The position numbers and the translations under genes are program-made. Of a stretch of 64,000 nt of DNA, positions 57,490 to 64,000 are shown one piece after another. The first letter of the stretch is position 1, and every line of letters starts with the position of its first letter. Under the pieces are notes generated by a model. That model did not search any database. It saw nothing but the letters and a program-made list of their open reading frames with translations, and was not told the origin of the DNA. The DNA comes from Actinotalea solisilvae (lineage in GTDB: Bacteria > Actinomycetota > Actinomycetes > Actinomycetales > Cellulomonadaceae): the NCBI RefSeq assembly GCF_016464425.1, contig NZ_JADDKQ010000001.1, positions 310,001-374,000 of the forward strand. Direction: 5' to 3'.

Positions 57490-59697
57490 ATGCGCGACGG
57501 GGCGACGACGACCGGCACCACTCCCGACGACGACCGTCCGGGTGGGCCTAGCGGGCTCGACGGGCCGGAGGGGCGCACGCGCGCTCTCCACCTGCGTGCC
57601 GGCGGCACGAGCGTCGTGCTCGACCTGGGTGCGTGGCCGCACCCGGCGGTCGTCCACTGGGGCGAGGACCTCACCGGGCCCGGCGCGGAGCAGCTCGAGG
57701 ACCTCGTGCTCGCGAGCCTCCCCCAGCGTGTCTCGGGCGGACTCGACGTGCCCGCCGCGCCGACGCTGCTGCCGACGCCCGCGGGCGGGTGGCTCGGCAC
57801 CCCCGGGATCGAGGGGCACCGCGACGGCTCCTCCCCCAGCGTCCGGCTCGACCTCGTCTCGGTGCGGGCCGACGAGAGCACCGCCCTCCTGCACCTCGCG
57901 GACGCCGAGGCCGGGCTCGAGGTCGACCTCGAGCTGCGCGTCGGTCCGAGCGGCCTGCTGCACCAGCGCGCCGTCGTGCGCAACGTCGGCGCGACCCCGT
58001 ACCGGCTCGCCTCGGTGCTGCTGGCCTTCCCCCTCCCGTGGGACGCGACCGAGGTGCTCGACACCACGGGACGTCACCTCCGCGAGCGGTCGCCGCAGCG
58101 GCGCGCCCTCACGCTCGGCACCCACCTGCGCGAGAGCCGTCGCGGCCGGCCCGGCGCCGACGCGACGCTCCTGCTGGCCGCGGGCCGCCCGGGCTTCGGC
58201 TTCGAGCGCGGCCGCGTCCACGGGATCCACGTCGCGTGGAGCGGCAACCACCGCGTCCTGGCCGAGCGCACGCCGACCGGCGACGCCTTCCTGGCGGGCG
58301 GCGACCTGCTCGCGGCGGGCGAGGTCGTCCTCGCGCCGGGCGCCGAGCTGGTGACGCCCGAGGTGATCGGCTCGTGGGGCGACGGGCTCGACGCGCTCGC
58401 GCACCGGTTCCACGACGCGTGGCGCCGTCGGCCGCACCACCCGCGCCGGCCACGCCCGATCACGCTCAACACGTGGGAGGCGGTCTACTTCGACCACACG
58501 CTCGCGCGGCTCACCGCGCTGGCGGACGCGGCCGCCGAGGTCGGCGTCGAGCGCTTCGTGCTCGACGACGGCTGGTTCCGCGGTCGACGCGACGACTCCG
58601 CGGGCCTCGGCGACTGGTTCGTCGACGAGGGCGTCTGGCCCGACGGGCTGCACCCGCTCGTCGCGCACGTCACCGGGCTGGGACTGGAGTTCGGGCTCTG
58701 GGTCGAGCCCGAGATGGTGAACGCGGACTCCGACGTCGTCCGCGCGCACCCCGACTGGGTGCTCCGCGGGCGGACGGCGCTGCCACCGGCGGCGCGCCAG
58801 CAGCAGGTGCTCGACCTCACCCACCCCGACGCGCACGCCTTCGTCGCCGGACGCCTGCACGCGCTCCTCGACGAGTACCCGATCGCCTACCTCAAGTGGG
58901 ACCACAACCGCGACCTGCTGGACGCGGGCGGGACCGACGGCACCTCAGGCGTGCGCGCCCACACGCTCGCCCTCTACCGGCTGCTCGACGAGCTCCGGGC
59001 GGCCCACCCGGGGCTCGAGGTCGAGAGCTGCGCGTCGGGCGGCGCGCGCGTCGACCTCGGGATCCTCGACCGCACCGACCGCGTGTGGACCAGCGACACC
59101 CTCGACCCGCTCGAGCGGCTGACGATCCAGCGCTACACGGGGCTCGTCGTGCCGCCCGAGATGATGGGCATGCACCTGACCAGCCCCGTCGTGCACTCGA
59201 CCGGGCGCACCGTCGACCTCGACCTCAGCGCGGCCGTCGCGCTGCTCGGCCACGCGGGCATCGAGTGGGACCTCACGCGCACCGACGGGCCGACGCGCCG
59301 GCGGATCGCGCAGTGGGTGGCCCACGCGAAGCGCCTGCGCCCGCTGGTCGCGACCGGGCGCGTGGTCGGCACCGACGGGACCGAGCCCGGGATCGACGTG
59401 CGGGGCATGGTCGCGCCCGACGGCGCGTCGGCCGTGTTCGTCCTCACCCAGACCGGCACGACGGCGTCCTACCCGCCCGGGCGCGTCCGCCTCCCCGGGC
59501 TCGACCCGGTGCGCCGCTACCGCGTCCGCGCGCTCGACCCGACCGCGGCGGCGCGCCACGCGGGCCAGTCGGGGCTCGCGTGGCTCGAGCGCGGCGTCAC
59601 CCTGACCGGCCGCGAGCTCGACGCCGTCGGCCTGCGGCCGCCCGTCCAGCTCCCCGAGCGGGCGACCGTCCTCGAGCTCGTCGCCGAGGACGCCTGA
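57490..59697 (+). CDS. Alpha-galactosidase (GH36)
   Basis: GH36 enzymes hydrolyse terminal alpha-galactosyl residues such as those of raffinose and galactomannan. The 735-residue product has the GH36 supersandwich N-domain and a barrel with VLDDGWFRGRRDD, LWVEPEMVN, the nucleophile Asp in LKWDHNRDL (near residue 477), SCASGGARVDLG, and the acid/base Asp in TSDTLDPLERL. No signal peptide is visible, so it should be cytosolic. It is divergent from the lacI-family gene. A GTG at 57484 is also possible. Confidence 0.93.
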   Translation: MRDGATTTGTTPDDDRPGGPSGLDGPEGRTRALHLRAGGTSVVLDLGAWPHPAVVHWGEDLTGPGAEQLEDLVLASLPQRVSGGLDVPAAPTLLPTPAGGWLGTPGIEGHRDGSSPSVRLDLVSVRADESTALLHLADAEAGLEVDLELRVGPSGLLHQRAVVRNVGATPYRLASVLLAFPLPWDATEVLDTTGRHLRERSPQRRALTLGTHLRESRRGRPGADATLLLAAGRPGFGFERGRVHGIHVAWSGNHRVLAERTPTGDAFLAGGDLLAAGEVVLAPGAELVTPEVIGSWGDGLDALAHRFHDAWRRRPHHPRRPRPITLNTWEAVYFDHTLARLTALADAAAEVGVERFVLDDGWFRGRRDDSAGLGDWFVDEGVWPDGLHPLVAHVTGLGLEFGLWVEPEMVNADSDVVRAHPDWVLRGRTALPPAARQQQVLDLTHPDAHAFVAGRLHALLDEYPIAYLKWDHNRDLLDAGGTDGTSGVRAHTLALYRLLDELRAAHPGLEVESCASGGARVDLGILDRTDRVWTSDTLDPLERLTIQRYTGLVVPPEMMGMHLTSPVVHSTGRTVDLDLSAAVALLGHAGIEWDLTRTDGPTRRRIAQWVAHAKRLRPLVATGRVVGTDGTEPGIDVRGMVAPDGASAVFVLTQTGTTASYPPGRVRLPGLDPVRRYRVRALDPTAAARHAGQSGLAWLERGVTLTGRELDAVGLRPPVQLPERATVLELVAEDA

Positions 59698-59707
59698 CCG
59701 CGCAGGG

Positions 59708-62700
59708 TCAGGGCACCGCGCGGACCGCGAGGTCGTCGTACGCGACCGTGAGCGGGCCGTTCGTCGCCGAGCCGAAGAGGTAGGTCGACAGGCCGACGGC
59801 CCCGGGCACCTGGAGCGACGCCGTCGTGTCCGTGGCCTGCGTGTGCCAGGCCGCCGGCTCCGGCGTGCCCGCGCGCCAGACCTTGGCGCGGACCGTCGTG
59901 GGTGACGAGCCCGTGGCCTGCACCCGGACCTGGAGGCGGTCGCCCGCGGCGTACGTGAGGCCCGGGACGACGACGCCGGCCACGGGCGACCCGTTGCCGC
60001 GGGTCACGTGGAGCTGCACGCTGCCGTCGGCCTGGAGCCGGACGCGCGCGGCGTAGGCGTCGGCCGCGGCGACGCGCCGCGCCTGGACCACGACGAACGC
60101 GCCGCCGCCCGTGGGCACGCGGTCCGGGCTGACGACCACGCTGACGTCCGTGCTCGTGGACGCGACCGCGAGCGCCGAGGTCAGCGTCGCGCCCGCGGCG
60201 ACGACGTGGCGCCCCTGGCCCGTCCCCACCGCGTGCTGCGCGGCGGTGCCCGTCGCGGTCCACGTCCCGCCGAGGTCGGCCGTGCCCCAGCCGCCCGCGA
60301 CCGTGCGCTCGAACGCGTCCTGGGCGAGGACGCCCGCGGGGGGCGCCGTGACCGTGACGTCGCGCGTCATGGAGGCGGTCGCCCCGCGGTCGTCCGTCAC
60401 CGTGAGCGTCACGGGGTAGGTCCCGGCCGCCGCGTAGGCGTGGTCGACGACGGGCCCGGTGGCCGTGGCCCCGTCCCCGAACGCCCACGACCACGTGGCC
60501 ACGCGCCCGTCCGGGTCGCTCGACCCGCCGCCGTCGGCCCGCACGGCGAGGCCCGAGGGCGTCGCCGCGAAGGACGCCGTCGGCGCCTGGTTGGCCGCGA
60601 CCGTCCGGCCGGCCGTGTGGTGCGCCGCGACGCGCGCGGCGCTCAGCGCGCGCGTGTAGACGGCGACCTCGTCGAGGGTCGCGGCGAGGTTGTCCGACGT
60701 CGGGTCCGCGGGCCAGCCCAGCAGCCGGTCGCCGCCCAGGCGCCACCGTCCCCAGTACGGGCGCACGTAGACGAGGCCGGACCGCTCGGCGACCTGCGCG
60801 CCGTCGACGTAGAGCCGCATCGTCCCGTCGGCGTAGGTGCCCACCACGTGGTGCCACGCGTCGTCGTTGTAGGACCGCGAGCCGAGGACCGCCGTGAGCC
60901 CCGTGGTGTGGATGCCGAAGAGGAGCCGGCCGCGGTCGTCCATGTAGAGGTGCCGGTCGGCCTGGCTCGACGTCCCCGTGGCGAGGCTGCCGAAGCCGAC
61001 GATCTTGCCGCCGGTCGTGGAGGTCGTCCGCACCCACGCCTCGACCGAGAACTCCTCGGGCGCGTTGCCCGCGACCGCGCTCGCGGCGGACGCCGTGGTC
61101 GCGCCGCTGAAGCGCGTCGCGCCGTCGGCGTCGCCCGCGAGCGCGCCCGGGCCCCCCGCCACGACGCCCGCACCCGCCGTGGCGGGCAGCGTGCCGGTGG
61201 TGTCGTCGAGGGTGGTCCCGGCGGTCTCGCCGAGCCGCCAGTAGGCGGCGGGCGCGTCGTCCATGACGGTCTCGGCGTACGCCGAGCGGGCGCCGGCGGC
61301 GCTCACCTGGACGCTCACCCAGGCCGACTCGGCGACGTTGCCGTCGGGGTCGCTCACCACGAGGCGGTACTGCTGCGTCGACCCGGGCGGCAGGCCGACG
61401 TCGCGGAAGGTCATCGCGTGGCGGTCCCAGAACGACGTCGTCAGCGTCTGCTCGTGGACCGGCGGCGCCGACGGCGAGCCGCGGAGCACGCGGTACGTGA
61501 GGGTCGCGTCGTCCGCGTCGGTGCCGGCGCGCCAGCTCAGCTGGACCCGGCCCGCGGCCGTCGAGCGCGCCACGAGCGCGGTCGTGCCGCCGGTGAGCTG
61601 CGGGCCGACCGCGTCCGGGGCGAGCGCGGGGACGGCGAACCGGACGAGGCCCTGCTGCGCGACCCCGCCGACGCGCGTGAACTCGCCGCCGAAGAGCGCG
61701 TACTCCGCGGTCCCCGTGACCGTCCAGGGACCCTGGTTCTTGCCCGTGTAGGTGCCGGCGTCGATCTCCGGGTACCACTCGAGGAACGTCGGGCCGGGCC
61801 GGCCGCGGTGGTCCGCGGCGCCGTCCGGGTCGGGGGTGTTGACCCGCGTCGCCGCGCGCGTCACCGCCGTCGCCCGGTGGTACGTGCCCGGGTTGGTGTG
61901 CGGGAAGCCGCCGGTGTTGCTGCAGTCGTGCTTGTGCGACGCCTGGTAGACGACGTCGCCGATCGGGAACGCCGAGTACGTGTCGCCGTGGCAGTCCTCC
62001 ACCCAGACGAGGTCGCCCGTGGCCCACGACGCGGCGAACGACCCCTCGAGGTTGCCGCCCGTGCCGTAGTGGTAGCCGGTGCCGTAGAACGCCGTCCCGT
62101 CGGTCTCGAGGCTCATCACGGCCGCGTTCGCGCCCGCGTTGCGCACCGCGCTGTTGACCGGGAGCGGCAGCGTGGCGCCGCTCGCGAGGTCGAGGCGAGC
62201 GAGGCCGTAGCCCGGGGAGGACGAGCCGCCCACGCTCGTGAAGCTGCCGCCCACGACGACGGAGGCGGCGTCGGGCGCCACGGCGAGCGCGAGCACGGAG
62301 CCGCCCTGGACGTCGGCGCTCAGCGGCTGGGTGGCCCCGGTCGGGCTCACCGCGGCGACCTTGCTCCGGGGGACGCCGTTGAGCGAGGTGAACGTGCCGC
62401 CCATGACCACCGTCGACGCGGTCGCCCCGATCGCGCTGACCTTGCCGTTGAGGACCGGCCGGAACGTGGGCACGAGGGCGCCCGTGGCGACGTCGAACGC
62501 CGCGGCGCGGTAGCGGGTCTGCCCGTCGACCGACGTGAACTGGCCGGCGACGTAGAGCGTGCGGCCGTCGGGCGAGGCGGCCAGGTCGAGGACCTGACCG
62601 TCGAGGACGGGGGCGAAGCCGGGCACGAGCTCCCCGGTCGCGAGGTCGTAGGCGAGGAGGTTGCGGCGCGGGACCTCGCCCACGCCCGGAGCCGCGCCGG

Positions 62701-62941
62701 CGGGACGCGCCGAGGCGAAGCTGCCGCCGACGTACACGGTCCCGCCGAGGACGAGCTGGGTCCACACGACCCCGTCGACCTGCGTCGTCGGCAGCGGGTC
62801 CGCGGTCACGGCCGGCGGCGGCGGGACGGCCGCGGGCCCGACGTCGGCCACGGCCGGCGGCGCCACGGCGGCGCCGACCACCAGCAGGGACAGCAGGACC
62901 CAGGAGACCCGGCGTCGGGGGGCCGTCGGGGGAACTCGCAT
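59708..62941 (-). CDS. Large secreted protein: beta-propeller, FN3-like, LamG and PKD domains
   Basis: The 1077-residue product has a signal peptide (SWVLLSLLVVGAAVAPPAVA). Residues about 45-440 hold repeated blades with VYVGGSF, LYVAGQFTSV, VVMGGTFTSLNG, VVVGGSFTSV and LFGGEFTRVGG, a WD/Kelch-like propeller. A FN3-like segment (about 450-550) follows, then a LamG/concanavalin-like domain (about 560-760, DDAWHHVVGTYADGTMRLYV), a PKD domain (about 775-860, SSDPDGRVATWSWAFGDG) and a C-terminal jelly-roll-like domain. No catalytic site is recognised. It may bind polysaccharide or act in adhesion. It converges with the GH36 gene. Confidence 0.85.
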   Translation of the reverse strand: MRVPPTAPRRRVSWVLLSLLVVGAAVAPPAVADVGPAAVPPPPAVTADPLPTTQVDGVVWTQLVLGGTVYVGGSFASARPAGAAPGVGEVPRRNLLAYDLATGELVPGFAPVLDGQVLDLAASPDGRTLYVAGQFTSVDGQTRYRAAAFDVATGALVPTFRPVLNGKVSAIGATASTVVMGGTFTSLNGVPRSKVAAVSPTGATQPLSADVQGGSVLALAVAPDAASVVVGGSFTSVGGSSSPGYGLARLDLASGATLPLPVNSAVRNAGANAAVMSLETDGTAFYGTGYHYGTGGNLEGSFAASWATGDLVWVEDCHGDTYSAFPIGDVVYQASHKHDCSNTGGFPHTNPGTYHRATAVTRAATRVNTPDPDGAADHRGRPGPTFLEWYPEIDAGTYTGKNQGPWTVTGTAEYALFGGEFTRVGGVAQQGLVRFAVPALAPDAVGPQLTGGTTALVARSTAAGRVQLSWRAGTDADDATLTYRVLRGSPSAPPVHEQTLTTSFWDRHAMTFRDVGLPPGSTQQYRLVVSDPDGNVAESAWVSVQVSAAGARSAYAETVMDDAPAAYWRLGETAGTTLDDTTGTLPATAGAGVVAGGPGALAGDADGATRFSGATTASAASAVAGNAPEEFSVEAWVRTTSTTGGKIVGFGSLATGTSSQADRHLYMDDRGRLLFGIHTTGLTAVLGSRSYNDDAWHHVVGTYADGTMRLYVDGAQVAERSGLVYVRPYWGRWRLGGDRLLGWPADPTSDNLAATLDEVAVYTRALSAARVAAHHTAGRTVAANQAPTASFAATPSGLAVRADGGGSSDPDGRVATWSWAFGDGATATGPVVDHAYAAAGTYPVTLTVTDDRGATASMTRDVTVTAPPAGVLAQDAFERTVAGGWGTADLGGTWTATGTAAQHAVGTGQGRHVVAAGATLTSALAVASTSTDVSVVVSPDRVPTGGGAFVVVQARRVAAADAYAARVRLQADGSVQLHVTRGNGSPVAGVVVPGLTYAAGDRLQVRVQATGSSPTTVRAKVWRAGTPEPAAWHTQATDTTASLQVPGAVGLSTYLFGSATNGPLTVAYDDLAVRAVP

Positions 62942-63168
62942 CGCACACTCCGCGGGACCGCCCGGATCACGGTGACCGTGGCGCCCACGAGGACGTTACG
63001 TGGCATTCGTCCGGATCCCCTGCGGTGGTCCGCCGGACCCACGACCGCTCGCACGGCGCCGTGCGCGGAGCCGGTCCGGGCACGTGACGAGGATCACTGC
63101 GGGGCGCCCGATCCGTGGACGGAGGGCGGGGACTCCACCCCGACGTCGCACCGGCGTAGCGTCGCGCC
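62942..63168. other. Divergent intergenic region with Crp-like site
   Basis: This 227-nt gap contains GTGA-CGAGGA-TCAC at 63084-63097 (an imperfect Crp-type palindrome) and TAGCGT at 63157-63162, 6 nt before the ATG at 63169. No gene was recognised. Confidence 0.45.
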
Positions 63169-64000
63169 ATGGCCGACCTCCTCGAGCGCGGGGTGCTGCT
63201 CGACGCGCTCACCACCGCCCTCGAGGGGGCGGCGACGGAGGGCCGGCTGGCCCTCCTCGCCGGCGAGGCCGGGATCGGCAAGTCCAGCGTCGTCGCGCGG
63301 TTCGTCGAGCAGGAGGCGGGGTCGCGTCGCGTGCTGCTCGGCGTCTGCGACCCGCTGCTCACCCCGCGGGCGCTCGGCCCCCTGCACGACGTCGCCCGCC
63401 AGGTCGGCGGGCGGCTGGCGGCGCTGCTCGCCCACGGCGGCGCGCGCGAGGAGCTCCTCGCCGCGCTGCTCGACGAGCTCGACCGGCCCGGCCCCCCGCA
63501 GGTCCTCGTCGTCGAGGACGTGCACTGGGCCGACGAGGCGACACTGGACCTCCTGCTCCTCCTGTCGCGCCGGGTCCGCCACGTCCGCGCGCTGGTCGTC
63601 GTCACCCACCGCGACGACGAGCTCGCGGCGGACCACCCGCTGCGCACGGTCCTCGGGCGCCTGCCGACGGACACCGTCGTGCGCCTCCACCTGGACCCGC
63701 TCTCCCCCGCCGCCGTCGCGGACCTGGCGAGGGCGGCGGGTCGCGCCGAGGCGGGGCTGCACACGCTCACAGGCGGCAACCCCCTGCTCGTCACCGAGGT
63801 GCTCGCGGCCGGGGACGCGGACGTGCCCCTCACCGTGCGCGACCTCGTGCTCGCCCGGGTCGCCGGGCTGCCGCCCGAGGCGCAGGACGCGCTGCGGGTG
63901 GTCGCCGTCGTGCCCACGCGCGCGGAGACCTGGCTCGTCGAGGCCGTGCTCGGCCCGTCGGCGGGCGCGGTCGACGACGCGGTCGCCGCGGGGCTGCTGG
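63169..64000 (+). CDS. AAA-type ATPase regulator, LuxR (LAL)-like (5' part)
   Basis: The ATG at 63169 opens a frame without a stop to the window end (277 codons seen). It begins MADLLERGVLLDALTTALEG and has Walker A GEAGIGKSS (near residue 36), Walker B VLVVEDVHWAD (near residue 106) and the sensor region LVVVTHRDDE, as in MalT/LAL regulators of about 900 residues with a C-terminal LuxR HTH. The HTH lies outside the window, so the family assignment is by the ATPase part only. Confidence 0.75.
   Translation, partial: MADLLERGVLLDALTTALEGAATEGRLALLAGEAGIGKSSVVARFVEQEAGSRRVLLGVCDPLLTPRALGPLHDVARQVGGRLAALLAHGGAREELLAALLDELDRPGPPQVLVVEDVHWADEATLDLLLLLSRRVRHVRALVVVTHRDDELAADHPLRTVLGRLPTDTVVRLHLDPLSPAAVADLARAAGRAEAGLHTLTGGNPLLVTEVLAAGDADVPLTVRDLVLARVAGLPPEAQDALRVVAVVPTRAETWLVEAVLGPSAGAVDDAVAAGLL

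Noticed and set aside
59517..62948. Minus-strand open frame of 1143 codons
   Set aside because: It is the Arg/Gly/Ala-rich shadow of the secreted propeller gene in another frame; the 1077-residue frame has the signal peptide and domains.

Overview
The window is high-GC, densely coded DNA from an actinobacterium, most likely a Micrococcales member of the Cellulomonadaceae/Promicromonosporaceae type. The reasons are a partial RbpA of the Streptomyces/Micrococcales form, WhiA, BldC, an ANTAR response regulator of the PdtaR type, ATP-PFK with the actinobacterial Gly/Lys active-site combination, many GTG starts, and plant-polysaccharide enzymes. No phage, insertion sequence or CRISPR array was seen. 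Layout, left to right: (1) 1-9113 holds a conserved minus-strand block: uvrC-rapZ-yvcK-whiA (junctions ATGA, GTGA, then 17 nt), then gap, pgk-tpiA, secG and rbpA (truncated by the window edge). (2) 9195-20473 holds an OsmC protein with a DinB-like partner, uvrA with a candidate LexA box, a GH15 hydrolase with a metallo-beta-lactamase-fold protein, a Ser/Thr kinase coupled to an Ala-Glu-Gln repeat lipoprotein, a YciI-like protein, and uvrB. (3) 20474-25193 holds bldC behind a candidate cyclic di-GMP-I riboswitch, a suspicious poly-C tract, pcp-coaE, rpsA and pfkA. (4) 25361-37713 holds a dipeptide-type ABC transporter (A, B, C and fused D-F), a methyltransferase, the DUF485-ActP acetate uptake pair, polA, a hot-dog thioesterase and a GNAT enzyme. 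(5) 37870-43722 holds a branched-chain amino acid ABC transporter: livHMGF on plus and livK convergent on minus, separated by two strong hairpins and sharing an upstream 12-mer.

(6) 43926-49463 holds the ANTAR regulator, a tRNA with a leucine (CAA) anticodon but a short variable loop, and then a block of foreign appearance: a small ACT-like protein, a MacB/FtsX-type ABC pair, a divergent histidine kinase/response regulator pair, and a frameshifted remnant of an MgtE magnesium transporter. (7) 49921-54190 holds a secreted FG-GAP-like protein, two small proteins, a stand-alone LigD-type polymerase, and a TerC-family membrane protein preceded by a candidate manganese (yybP-ykoY) riboswitch. (8) 54328-59697 is a galactan/galactoside locus: a secreted CBM32-like/GH53 galactanase with a promoter and a perfect 14-bp operator, a LacI-family regulator, and a GH36 alpha-galactosidase. 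(9) 59708-64000 holds a large secreted beta-propeller/LamG/PKD protein and the start of a large AAA-type LuxR-like regulator cut by the window end.

Two themes recur. At least eight genes have a TANNNT -10-like hexamer only 5-8 nt before the start codon, which suggests leaderless mRNAs and helped decide starts. Convergent genes are usually separated by strong G+C-rich hairpins without U-tracts. The most interesting items are the bldC riboswitch leader, the class I-shaped Leu-anticodon tRNA beside an acquired block, the Mn-riboswitch-terC unit, and the LivH permease fused to an extracellular domain.
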